This document shows, in pieces, positions 22,527-33,791 of a DNA stretch of 64,000 bases. A program made the position numbers and the translations under genes. Location: the NCBI GenBank assembly GCA_049724395.1, contig JAUGWO010000045.1, positions 240,776-304,775 on the forward strand. Direction: 5' to 3'. The stretch comes from Spongospora subterranea f. sp. subterranea. Lineage: Eukaryota > Endomyxa: Phytomyxea > Phytomyxea > Plasmodiophorida. Each line of letters starts with the position of its first letter. Position 1 is the first letter of the stretch. The notes under the pieces were generated by a model that had not been told where the DNA came from, made no database searches, and was given only the letters and a program-made list of their open reading frames with translations.

Positions 22527-24555
22527 ATGGGAGGGCGTCGGCGCGTGTTCATGACAGTGATCGTGGCCGTAATGTTGGGGTTCGTGCCCAGTTCGGGTCA
22601 GTCCGACCAGTTCTATGATGCGGCGAGCGCGGTTTGGCCCAGGCCCCTATCGACCGAATACCCTGAGGGCGACTGGTTCTGGCGATTGCACCTGCAGAGC
22701 CTGCAAGTCGTGTTCGATAAGCGTGGCCCCCATTGGGATGCAGTTCACGAGATTCTCGCTCAAGCGGCCAACCGCTATTCCGCCGTCACCCCGATCGCGG
22801 CCAGCGCCAAACAGGAGAAGGAAGGCGCTCCGGGACGCGTGATCGGAATCACATCTCAGATTACGGTTCTCATCAGCAATCACTCGACGTCGTTGAATTT
22901 GGCGACACCGGAGAATTATGTTTTGGATATCACTCGGTCAAATGGGATCACAATCTCAGCCCATACCGTATTCGGTGTTCTACGTGGGCTCGAGACCTTC
23001 TCCCAGCTTGTCGAGCCACGAACCGGCTCGAAAATCAGGGAGATCCTCGGAGACGGCCGATTCCAGGACAAGGTCGAGGCGACACGGTTCTACGTCCCAT
23101 GTGTGAAAATCGCTGATGCGCCCGCCTTCCCGTATCGGGGAGTCATGATCGATACCAGTCGCCATTTCCTGCCCATGAAGACCATCGAATCCGTCCTTGA
23201 CGCCATGGTATTCTATGGTCCCCTATTTACAACGGCCCCCCTTTTGGATCTAAAACGTGGTTTGCCCCCATCTAGGAAGCCAACAAGATGAATATCCTGC
23301 ACTGGCACGTATCGGATGATCAGAGTTTCCCGTTCGCGTCGCAATCGAATCCCAAGCTCTCTCAAGCCGCGTATTCCCCTCAATGCGTTTACACCCACGC
23401 TGATGGTATATTCGCTTCCCGATTGTCGCCCTCTGGATTTCTCAAACGCGGGTTTCGTAGTTCGACGTATATCACAGCTGGCCCTATTTCGCGGGATCAG
23501 GATCATCCCCGAGTTCGACACGCCGGGCCACTCGGCGTCGTTCGGTGTTGGATATCCCGAGGTTCTCGCTGTCTGTCCACACATATCGACCCCCGATCAC
23601 TACATGATCAACCCGACCAAACCGGCCACGCTCGATCTCGTCACGTCCTTGCTAGAGGTAAACCGGCCCGATCGCCGCCGATCAGTCTCCCCCTTTTTGA
23701 CACGACCGATCAGGAAGCGGCCAGGACCTTTGGCGCCACAGATCTGATCCATCTGGGCGGCGATGAGGTCGATCCCAGGTGTCTCGAGGATTCGTCTGAG
23801 GTCCAGGAATACATGGAACGCCATTCCATCACCGACGCCATGGGTCTGCTGGCCGATTACCAGAAGTTCCTGGACGATCTGGTCACGTCCCGACTGCACA
23901 TGACCGGGATCGTGTGGCAAGAGGTTGGGGATTGGGGGTCGATAGCGCCATCGTCATTGCTGACCGTGTGTTGATCAGGTGTTCGACAGCGACCTGCCAA
24001 TGCACCCGGATACGATCGTGGACGTCTGGCAGAACCAGGACGATGTGGCCAGGGTGGTGACGAACGCGCGGCGAGTCGTGTTGAGTAGCTGCTGGTACCT
24101 GGATCACCTGGGGACGGATTGGCGCTCCATGTAGGCAGAGGGGGTTTTCCGTGTTATGTCCCCGATAACGATCGCGGTTCGATGGGCTGATCGGGGTCCC
24201 ACAGGTATTATTGCGATCCGCTGGACTTTCCCGGGTCGGAACAGGGAAAGGATCTGGTTCTGGGTGGGCACAGCTCGATGTGGGGAGAACACGTCGACGA
24301 GACCAACGCATTGTCCAGGATTTGGCCACGATCCAGCGCAGGTATTTCATAATCGGGTGTGGTCAATGCTATTGGTGCGATCCGCTCAGTTGACCCCAAT
24401 CAGTGGCCGAGCGGTTATGGAGCTCACCCGACTACACGAACGCCAAGCAGGCCCATGGCGATCTCGAGGATCGCCTGCATCTTCAACGGTGCCGTCTTGT
24501 AGCTCGTGGTATTGACGCGTCACCAATCCGACCTGGTCTGTGTTCTTTCCAGTGA
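22527..24555 (+). CDS. Secreted beta-N-acetylhexosaminidase (GH20)
   Basis: Exoglycosidase that releases terminal GlcNAc/GalNAc, for example from chito-oligosaccharides. A signal peptide ([20 protein letters not shown], then PSSG) and the N-terminal GH20b domain come first. [19 protein letters not shown] begins the barrel. [50 protein letters not shown] (catalytic Asp-Glu, about 23748-23768), [18 protein letters not shown] and [14 protein letters not shown] follow. [13 protein letters not shown] and a C-terminal [13 protein letters not shown] block finish it. About six exons; introns lie near 23217-23283, 23403-23460, 23657-23700, 23923-23975, 24133-24206 and 24349-24400. Catalytic residues appear intact. 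No C-terminal anchor is seen. Confidence 0.92.
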
Positions 24556-24787
24556 TATTACGACCCTGGCCCCAATCTCCTTAAACCCATATCATCCACA
24601 TAATAAAGGAATTATCCCGTTCGAATCCCCGTTCAACGTTGATCGTTCGGCCACAAATCCCATCAATGAATCCCCATTGTCGACAAGAGAAACCCCAATA
24701 GGGGAAAAGGTGATCAGTTTCAGCGGAGTTTATTGGATTAATTGGCGATTGGCGATTGAAAGGATGAGGTCGGGAACGAGGGGCGAT

Positions 24788-27283
24788 ATGGCGACCATCC
24801 TAGGGCGATGGATGGCCGTGTCGCCATTGCCCAACCTTGTCCATGTCTACTGCAAGCGGCGGCTAATGGTATTTGGGGCGATTATCGCTGCGAGGGTTGT
24901 GTCTGGGGGGTCTAAACCGGCGCCGGTTGTCAGGATATTATTCGGATGGATGCGGCCATATCGTCCATCTGCCTGGCGCCATCGCATGTGGTCAGACATG
25001 GAGTTCGGCTGATCGTGGTCACCGTCGATTACTGTCTATGGGATATTCAGATCGCCAAGCGGTCCCGACCTGATGGGCCGATCACCGTCAACGGTGTCGA
25101 CCAGTCGTCTTATCTGGGCTGTCAACCGAGTGTGGAATTCGCCATCGTGTCGGATATGGGAGTGCATCTTCATGGCGTGTTCTCCAGATCGTATCGCCTG
25201 GGCCCCGATCGTCAGGCCGACGCGAATCGGTTCCAGCTGGAGGCGTCGTCGCGCTCGGACAGGACCGCGATCTGCATCGTTCTGACGTCGGGCCCCGATC
25301 AGGCGATATCGTCATCGAGTAGCGGATCGGCGTCGTTGTCGGTTGATCATCGATTTCATTCACTGATCACCGGGCGACATGATGGGTCGCCCACGATCAT
25401 CTGTGCTCAAGCGAATGGGAGCGTGACCTGGGCGAAGCCCGACCAGACGACGCCGTCGTCGTTGGTCATCGATATGGAAGAGCCCGTCGTTTCCTGTCAT
25501 GTTGTTCGGTTGGAGGCGCTATCGGGATTAGTGTTCATATCGTCATCAGGGAAGGTGGCGTGGCTATCGATCGACGGCGCCAGGCAATGGCATCGCCTAT
25601 ACACTCATGTGCAATCGACCGCGATCGTGAACGGATCGTGGCTGTATTTCCTATCGGACCACTCCCTGTATGTCGTCGACCTGATCGAGGCGTTTTCCAG
25701 CGCCGACGCTCGTTCAACCTCGTCGCGTCAATGTCGGCCTATGGTTTACCGAGTGTCGTCGCTGTCTCGGAACACTTCCCTCTCGCAGATATGTTCAAAT
25801 CTGTCAGACGATGCTGTTCTAACTGCCATATCCTGTTCGAAATCCATCCTCTATCTCGATACGCGCGACGACTGCCCAACCGATCCGATATGCGATTCGT
25901 CGCTGTCGTCCGCGCTGAACACGATCGACTGTTTCAGTGCCGCCAGCGCCGCCGTCGAGGAACGTTCCGCTTCTCTGGACCGGTCCCTACAAGCGGCCCA
26001 TATTGCGTTATTATTGACGAATCCCCCCAGTTCCGGTTCGCAATTGCTATGTTCCGTTCAATCCCGACCATCATATCAGACATGTTCGCCAGCGATCGTA
26101 TTCGATATCCACATCGTCAACAATCTACCGCTTCCTATTCCTGCACCGTTCTTCGTCCTGTTCGTTGAAATCGTGGAATCCACCGAATCCGGTTCGTGTC
26201 TCAAAGGTAACGTTCGCCGCCCTCATTGTTCCTCTCACGTCGTTTTTCAGCATTGTTCGTTCAGGGTTCAATATCCCGTTCAAGGCAATTGGTCCAGGAT
26301 CGAGCGCAGATTACTCTGTTGTCTCCAGCCTAGGTTCCGACCTACCTCTACAAGTTCGTGTTCTGCTATCGTTTATGTCGCTCGCATCGTTGCCCGCTAC
26401 GAATCTCCCCGCCCCCACTCGCAACATCGAATTATTCTCGGGAGATATCGGTCCGATTCACTTATCGCAAATCTCTGGGTAATTGAATCCATCTTGCTGC
26501 CTGTTTTACCTTTGATCCCGACAATGTGTTTCCAGTTCAGGCTCCCTGGATTTTTCGGGGAGCCGATCGTCCAAACCATGGATTGCGGAATGGTTCAATC
26601 TCGGTTCATATGGCAAGTCGATCGCTCCATTATCATGCACCATCAACGTTTACCGCCCAGATGTGTCGCATGAGACGGCGATCATGATTTTGAAGCACAT
26701 CGTGGCACCATCGTCCATGTAAGCATCGGCCCTTCGCCACAGCGGCGGCGATTGCGTTTGTGTCGCTGGTCCTAACGGAAATGGCTTCCCAGGAAGGTTG
26801 AGGATCTCGGGAAGACGTCCTGTCAGCTCATGGTGAATGATGAGAATCGAGCTCAGATAACGACCACCGTCAATATACAATCGTCAACGATCACCATCTT
26901 TCTGCAATGTTCTCATAGCAGTTTATTACCAATATGGAGGTCGTATCAAATCTCATTTACGCCTTGGATTGGCTGTTCATTCTTTGGACAGATCTGCTGT
27001 CGTAGAGCGTCTGAAATCCATTCCGCAATATCCATCAGACGCCGTATCGCTTTGGAAATCTCAAGTTGCTCAGACGATATTTCCCAATCTGCTGACTGCC
27101 ATGTGCGAACTGCGATCGTGTTCTGTCGATTTTCTCGGTGGCATGGCCGTTGGCGACAATCACGATATGTCCAAAGTGCTGATTAGCTCCCTGGACCACG
27201 CCCGATGGGCGCAAGATCAGATATCGAAACTGCTATCGACCTATCAATCGTTTCGGAAGATCGCCCAGGAACTCCCAATGTAA
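24788..27283 (+). CDS. Large unrecognised protein, probable beta-propeller plus beta-sandwich
   Basis: ATG 24788 (MATILGRWMAVSPLPN); an intron of about 62 nt (24870-24931) leads into a long exon. That exon is Ser- and Val-rich with repeated strand-turn-strand patterns: AIVSDMGVHLHGVFSR, TAICIVLTSGPDQ, DGSPTIICAQANGSVTWAKP, LSGLVFISSSGKVAWLSIDG, WLYFLSDHSLYVVDLIEA. Later exons give a beta-sandwich-like block (VTFAALIVPLTSFFSIV; YSVVSSLGSDLPLQVRVLLS) and a C-terminal helical exon (LDRSAVVERLKSIPQY ... SLDHARWAQDQISKLLS) ending at 27283. Introns are inferred near 26206-26220, 26480-26535, 26716-26790 and 26875-26950. The propeller-then-sandwich plan faintly recalls Fanconi core proteins FANCB/FAAP100, but I see no residue-level match and do not assign it. 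Confidence 0.5.
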
Positions 27284-28200
27284 ATCTCCCGGTCGGAACT
27301 GCATGAACCCCCACAATTGGGTCAACCCACTCAACGGTTTTCCTTGTGCTGGCGACGTCATTGATCTAGTCCACCTATTTATCCATGAGGTTAAGCCATG
27401 GTAATCTATAAACTCGCATATTCTCCAAAAAAAAAATACAAGTTGAAATTCTGCAAAACATCCCCGGATGCGGTGCACGAGGATGGTGATTTCGATCCTT
27501 TGTGGCATCGTTATTCAAAGACCGGACGACGTTCGTTATCATTGAAGAAATCGGATCATCCATTCATCCTTTAGAAAATCTACCCGGGCAATTTACATCC
27601 ATTGGTTGATTGTTTTTCTTGATCAGATGTTTCTGGGGTACATTCCAGGGCGGAGATGCTCTCACAGATTATATTTGAGGGCGATTTGGAGGGTTTCTTT
27701 GATGTTCGATGTCATTAGTGTTCAACGGGCTCTGCCAAACGGTGTTCTCCTGAAGATGTTCTGGCCCAAGTTATCTGTTGTTGTCATGGTGAATAAACGG
27801 CGAACCTTTACCGCAAAGGCGAGGCGCCTCGATGGCGTTTTTCATGGACCCGAAGCAGCTGTCGATGTCGTTCGGTCAACTTGAACTGCTGTTGCGACTG
27901 ACAATGGCGACAGACGGCAGTCATAACAGATCCGTCATTATCGCCAAGGCGTGTTTTGGTTGGCGTTAATTGACTCCGCATTGAAGTTGCATTTTCGTCT
28001 GAGCTCAATGACGCGCCCACAACAGCGTTGCAAAATCTGGGCGAAAGTTTTATATGATGGCCTGATTGGAGTTGATGAACGTCGAATGGTCCAAGATGGG
28101 TTCCTCGAGCAGATATTGGTTTATGGTTCAGAATATCCAACATGTTTTGAATGGGTTTACAGAAGGTAAATTCAATAAGAATGGTCCACCGTATCACTGT
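27284..28200. other. Stretch with only broken weak frames
   Basis: More than 900 bases without a supportable gene. Short frames with protein-like composition occur on the plus strand: about 27398-27574 (MVIYKLAYSPKKKYKL ...), 27606-27884, and 28040-28169 (KIWAKVLYDGLIGVDERRMV ... YPTCFEWVYRR). They lie in different frames with intervening stops and no clean donor-acceptor pairs. It may be a decayed gene or contain base errors. No function is suggested. Confidence 0.3.
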
Positions 28201-28202
28201 TT

Positions 28203-28278
28203 TTCTTGTTCGACTCCATTATTGTGTTGTCCTGGCCCATTCCCACTTCGATAACACAATAATGGAGTCGAACGAGAA
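28203..28278. repeat. Near-perfect 26-bp inverted repeat (hairpin) with about 24-nt loop
   Basis: The left arm 28208-28228 (GTTCGACTCCATTATTGTGTT) is exactly complementary to 28253-28273. After one G-T step the pairing extends five bases outward on each side (28203-28207 with 28274-28278). The loop is about 28229-28252. No open frame crosses it. Confidence 0.85.
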
Positions 28279-28861
28279 CTCCTATTGATTTGATCTCCTG
28301 TCAAACCATTATAACAACACGTTGGATATATATGAGGTATTTCACAATACGTACTTGTGTCGAGAATTTCGCAGGTAATTCTCTAGACTGGTGAAGAAGG
28401 TAATTGTTCAAGTTGATTTGATTTTTGGTGTATTGGTTGACATTTCACTTAAGCTTGGGCACACAGTCGTCCTACAAAATGAAAACCGCCTTTCCTGCCA
28501 TCAATCATCTGTTATTCTTCAAATGTACGGCAATCCAGAAAATAATTTCAATACAATTCAAAACCAATCAATGTTCTGCCTGAACCAATAGCCAATGATC
28601 ATATAAATATCCTGTCATATGCCCATACTAATTCACGTCTCTTCAGTAATTCGCAGGGCGTATGGCCAGGGCATTTCGCTCAGTTTTTGAAAATGCCCCG
28701 CGAATTTGCCCTTGGCGTTTCCGCAGCCACCAGTTTTGGCGCGGACCTGCGACAGTACCCTTATGTACACCTGCAGTACACGTGCCATGATACAGGGCTG
28801 CAGTCCGTTCAAATTCCACCTGTCTCAATGTCATTATCAATAACCATTAGACGAATATCGA
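28279..28861. other. Intergenic, nothing supported
   Basis: AT-rich sequence between the hairpin and the next start codon. No frame is credible and no repeat stands out beyond short A/T runs. It presumably holds the promoter of the gene starting at 28862. Confidence 0.35.
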
Positions 28862-30099
28862 ATGGCTCGCCCTCGCCGGGTGAAAGCCCCACCCTTGTTT
28901 CGCGTTCGAAGCGCCGCAGTCGCCAGGCGCCATCCTGTCAATCTTGCCAGGTCCGGAGGGCTGACGGCTCCGGAATTTATTGGTGGCTATCATCGTCGAG
29001 ATTTTCCCGAAAATTACAAGAAAAAGCGTTCAGTAGTATCGTCGCTGATTCGGGCTACTATTTCCAAGGTGAAGGGTTTGGTAAGTTCTGTGTGTATGTG
29101 AAATGCCCTTATTGATTTCTGGGGCATGCTTCATCGGCTAGTTTTCAATTGGACCCAATCCATTGCTGGCGCGTGTTCGAGAGCTTGAAGACGATTTGCT
29201 CCTTTTACGTCAGAAGAATTCTATTTTAGAAGGCCATAGTAGTGCGCATTTTGAAAGGCGTTCAACTGATGTGCCTTTTGTTGAGGCTGTCGAACTTGTA
29301 CCTTATGGCGGCGACAAAAAACCTCCTTCTGGTAAAAAAAATCACTGTGCCTTCAGGTTTCTTGAGTGATCTAACAATGAGTAATCTAGAAATCGACGTC
29401 TGTCAGGGATCCTCAAGTTTAAACCTCTCGAGGGATCGCAGTAGTAGTACATCGGGAATATCGCGCAATCAACCTGTGTCGTCAAATCTAATGGCGGATG
29501 ACACTTCTATTGCATCTCAAAAGATAGCCGATCGTCAATATATTGATTCCAACACATCATCACCTCGTGATTCTCAACCGCTATCGGTTCCACCACCTCC
29601 GCCAGCCCCGCCGTTGCGGCCAACTGATAAGGCTCATCACCCGACTGCTGCTCAATCTGTTTCTGATTCAGTTCGAAGACCTTTAACCGCAATTGATTCA
29701 TCTGCTTTGCGAAGTGTTAAATTGAAGCCTGTCAAGAAATTACAAGAACCAATATCAAGCACAATTACGAGAAATGATATTTTATCTGTTCAACTGAGGC
29801 CTACATCGAAGATTTCCTCCAACGTTCCATCAAAGTAAGTACAAGGCCTTACACGAGCCTGATTAATATTTACATTGTTAATGTTAGTCCTGCCAAGGAT
29901 GACGAATTTTCGCTGATTCGTGCTGAAATGTCTAGGCGTTGTCAAGTAATTCCCTGTACGTTGTTTGTTATTCCTTTATTGACCCATTTTATAGTCGATG
30001 TATTCTCCTGCTTGCATAAGTCCACGGTTTAGACCTTCCGAAACTGATGCCGATTGGAGCGTCTCACCGAAGCATCGTCTTACTAAAGCAGCTATCTAA
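28862..30099 (+). CDS. Proline-rich protein with short coiled coil and two LxSVxLxP motifs
   Basis: Exon 1 begins MARPRRVKAPPLFRVRSA and is strongly basic. An intron (GTAAGT..CGGCTAG, about 29082-29141) leads to a leucine-rich helix LLARVRELEDDLLLLRQKNS. A Ser-rich linker, a polyproline run (SVPPPPPAPPLRPTD) and two related motifs follow: SSALRSVKLKPVKK and NDILSVQLRPTSK. The pair resembles actin-regulating WH2-like LRxVxLRP segments, but this is only a pattern. Two more introns precede the final exon, which reads SMYSPACISPRFRPSETDAD and stops at 30097-30099. Between the coiled coil and the linker the frame changes at an A8 run (29333-29341). Either a 25-nt intron or an extra A explains it. 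Confidence 0.6.
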
Positions 30100-30376
30100 C
30101 AGGGCATTTGGTATAAACTTAAATTAAAATATTTGTTGAGCAACCACAAACGGCAGCGTTTTTCCTAAGTATCTCAAAGTCTGTGGATGGCTATTCCAAT
30201 GTTATAGTACATTCCTACTCTCGTCGATCTGGGCCCGACTCGTGGCCCCTTATTATGGACGGACAGCATGTTGGAAGTCTGAGAGCAATGTAGTTGCTGG
30301 ACGGGTTGCATGGGTGGTGTGAATCAAGGTCTTTCCGATCTGTGACTGTTCGACAGTCTTCTCAACTGGCCTGGTC

Positions 30377-31311
30377 ATGATTGATGAAACTGGCGCCCAA
30401 TCCCAATCTTCCAATCACACCGTATAACATCGCTTCGTTCAAAAGTCAACGCACATTGGCCATTTTGGCGATTGGGCCTACTACAGCCCGGGATCGACAA
30501 CTCTATCAGGGTTATGTACATATCTTGGTAAAATAAAATTCATTTCATCCCCGTTTCATTGCACTTATGTAGTTTTTTTATTCGCCAGCAATGATAGAGT
30601 GTTCCTGGGCCTGCTATTGTACCTCGTTCTAGTCACAATATTTAGCTGGAATACCGGGGATCCGTGCAGTTTTTATATGCAGGTTTTCCAGTTTGTGTCG
30701 TATACGACTGTTATGGTCTCAAGATTACTCTCGGCGAAGTTCGAGCAAGTGCAAGATCTCGATTTTACCGGCCAATTATGCGAACTGATACACACATTCT
30801 TTGTCCTACCCGTACTTACAGCATGGACGATTACAGGATCTATGTGGATGATCGAATACTATCACTGCCTGGCTAATTCGTCGTCCAACTCAATCCTGTG
30901 AGTTCATGTTTATTGACACAATCAGCCCATATCTAATGTAGATTGGTTGACAGGTTGCTATGGTTAATCTTCTCCTACGCATACATTGCTGTGAAAGTCT
31001 ACGACGTCTACAAAGGCTGCTGCGGGAACCTAGAAGCCATCGATGATTCGACATTGGAGTTCGGGATCATTATGAGACAACAACCTCCGGCGTTGTTCGA
31101 CACGGAACTCATACAATCGTTCCATATTGATCCAAATATGAGATCGGACAAGGACTCTTGTGCGATTTGTATTGGGGAAATTACCAGCTCCGAACTCTGC
31201 AAGCAGATGCCTTTCTGTGATCACCATTTCCATGCGTCGTGTATAGATCTGTGGTTGCCGAGGAATCCTAGCTGCCCCATATGCCGTACGAGAGTGGACG
31301 TTGAGGCGTGA
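30377..31311 (+). CDS. Multi-spanning membrane RING-H2 protein, putative E3 ubiquitin ligase
   Basis: The C-terminus has a full RING-H2 finger: CAICIGEITSSELCKQMPFC, then DHHFHASCIDLWLPRNPSCP, then ICRTRV (C-x2-C ... C-x-H-x2-H-x2-C ... C-x2-C). Upstream are at least three hydrophobic segments: VFLGLLLYLVLVTIFSW, LIHTFFVLPVLTAWTITGSM and LLWLIFSYAYIAVKVYDVYK. The topology is like membrane RING E3s acting at the ER or endosome. Introns are clear at about 30901-30954 (GTGAGT...GACAG) and probable at 30530-30590 (GTAAAA...CGCCAG). The 5' end is uncertain: ATG 30377 (MIDETGAQSQSSNHT) needs a 24-nt intron, or the true start lies elsewhere. Confidence 0.7.
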
Positions 31312-31866
31312 AAACCAATGAGCATCGTGACTCGTTTATCCTATTCCATTTTTATCTACATTAAACTAGTGAAACTCTGAATAAGTCCCCGGCCATCCAA
31401 TGTATCATGCAATCGCAATACGTTCATGGGGGATAGTCAAAGAACTAAGGCCCTAGAACGCAACAAGTAAGTAACACAGACTGTAGAAAACTCAAATGAT
31501 TCGTGATCTCTATCAAGTCCTCAGAAGGGGAAGCGCTTTTCGGTTTGCATTTGGGCCAGTTTTAAGGAATTCATCAGCTATCCGCTCAAGTGTGTCAAGT
31601 GATCTCCTGGGGGGATCTTCGGGCCACGAAAGTGCAGGAGAATGATCATAAACATGTACTCAATTATGAATGGCGCCCTAATAGGGCAACCAACTGGCAA
31701 ATCCGCACAGTATATAACAACGGTTACATGAGTGTTACATGAGTGTTACATGCTATACTGTTGACGATGTAACCCCAAAACAGTGGTAACGATAAACCGA
31801 GTACAGTAAAGGGTCATTGGTGATGATCAAAGGTGTTATTATATTGATCGTGTTGATGGTGTCGCT
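31312..31866. promoter_or_regulatory. Upstream region of METTL16 gene with short direct repeats
   Basis: No gene in about 550 bases. An 11-bp direct repeat (GTTACATGAGT) occurs in tandem two and a half times at about 31723-31755, 110-140 bases before the METTL16 start. It could bind a regulator; nothing else is seen. Confidence 0.4.
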
Positions 31867-33542
31867 ATGGCCCAAACAGATCCCCCATCCAGAGTATTGA
31901 AAACACCTTCATCCCGCCGCAGGGCAATCTCGCCCCTCCAACACCGTCGGAGCAGCAATCGCAGTCCATCTTCGGTTTGCGGACTTGACGTTTTATCGGC
32001 CCTGAGCGACCTGGTGGTGGAATTCCCTCGTGGCCCAATGAAAAGGAAGCGCATTGGGCATGAAGACAATGGCGAACATGCTGCAGGCTGTATCAATATG
32101 CACAGGAATAATTTGTACAGGAATAATCCTCCCGACTTCTCCGCTCTAGCTGATCAATATCCGGATTTTGCACAACAGTAGGCTGCTTTTTGGTTCAGCT
32201 TTTTAGTGGCATTAGGTTTTAATTTGGGTCTTGTTTTGCTAGCGTTATCAGGTCTGATCGGGGCGCTGTTTCAGTTGACTGGACTAACCCAGAATCTGTT
32301 CAAGCTGTCACAACCGTATTGCTTCGCCATGATTTTGGATTGAAGTTTACGATCCCGAAAGGTCATCTTTGCCCTCCTGTTCCTCAACGATTAAATTACA
32401 TTTGCTGGGTGGAAGTAAGAGTCAATTACAATTATAATAACCATGCTCCTGATAGATCCATGTTTTCAGGACCTCATTGCCGCTCGTTCTTCATCGCCCG
32501 AAGTTAAAGGAATCGATATCGGAACGGGTGCGTCGGCAATATTCGCAATTTTAGGGGCAAAACGATCTATGCAGTTTCTGTGCACAGAAACCGATTTTGA
32601 GTCGTTCGAATCAGCTTCGGATATTGTTTCAGATAATTCCTTGCAAGACCAGATCCGAATCTTGCACGTGTCAGATCGCAGGAAAATATTAGTTGGGGTC
32701 ATTCCAGATGACGAACTGTAATGCCATACAATTGATCCAATCCTAGTTCCCTAAATGCTGGTAATATTTGGTCAGGTTCGACTTTTGCGTCTGTAACCCT
32801 CCGTTCTTTGATAATATCGCAGACACAGGACATAATCCTAAGCGGGTTGGTTCCTCAAAAAGTTTTTTTGTCTTTTGATTTCAAGAATTAATTTTCAGAT
32901 ATGTCCCGCGACGTCGTCGGAATTGACATGTCCTGGTGGTGAACTTGCATTCGTTACACAGATACTGGAGGAGAGTTGTGGAAGCCTGGGAGATCGTATT
33001 GGGTATTTAATTGAACCGATATCTATCATTTCAATGATTTAAATATGTGCTAATTTAGATGGTTTACCACAATGTTAGGCCGGAAAGTATCACTGACAAA
33101 ATTACTGCCATTGGTGCATGGCAAAAAACCGGTGTGTGTACAAACCACTGTGTTTTCTCAAGGGAAACAAACGCGATGGGGATTGGCATGGACTTTCGAC
33201 AAACGTGTCTCCATTCAAAGACTTCCACGAAAATCTCCAGAGCCAAATGATAATGCGCCTCCTTCCCTGGACTTAATATCGGAAGGCAGAACACATCAAG
33301 CCACTCTTCAATTCATCAAAGCATTTCTCCAAGGTCGCGGTGGAAAGTTCAGCAAGGAGTCTCCATTACACATGGTTGTCTCTATCCCAATCGCTCTCTC
33401 AGATATCCAATGCAAATTGGAGATTATCCCATTAACTGCAATCAAATGCAAGGTCAGATTCACATGTCGCAACGCCCCAGCTGAATCCGTTAAAGAAGTC
33501 TTGGACGCTATTTTCAATGACTTGCGTTCGTCTTTAAAATAG
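31867..33542 (+). CDS. METTL16: METTL16-family RNA N6-adenosine methyltransferase
   Basis: SAM-dependent methyltransferase that modifies U6 snRNA and, in animals, MAT2A mRNA. ATG 31867 opens a Ser/Arg-rich leader not found in human METTL16. Then NPPDFSALADQYPDF matches the family's KPPDFAYLASKYPDF. LLRHDFGLKFTIPKGHLCPP, VPQRLNYICWVE and KGIDIGTGASAIFAILGAK (SAM site) follow. The catalytic NPPF tetrad is in FDFCVCNPPFFDN (about 32776-32815). GGELAFVTQILEESCG and a TMLGRKVSLTKLLP, QTRWGLAWTF block come next. The C-terminal part (HQATLQFIKAFLQGRGG; ESVKEVLDAIFNDLRSSLK) corresponds to a VCR-like RNA-binding region. About six exons. The key catalytic motif is intact. Confidence 0.92.
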
Positions 33543-33791
33543 CTATTCATTTATTACATCTCGACAAAAGTCTCGACAATGTCAATCAACGTGGGTGACA
33601 AAAGAGGTAGAGGAATATCTATTTCTCGGGTTAATGCGGCTTCGTGATGTCCATCAGCGATTGCTGAACGCGTCGTCTGCTTCCGATCTACTGGACCCAC
33701 CAGTCATGTGATTCGCTGCCACATTCTGCGGTTTGTTTTTTTATGGAATGTTCGTCGTCATTGTCTCGGTCGATCGGATTGTGCTAGGTCG

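Noticed and set aside
24870-24931. A 24-nt intron (GTCTAAACC...TTGTCAG) in the gene at 24788
   Set aside because: A 62-nt intron using the same acceptor joins in phase from a better donor, so the tiny intron is not needed.
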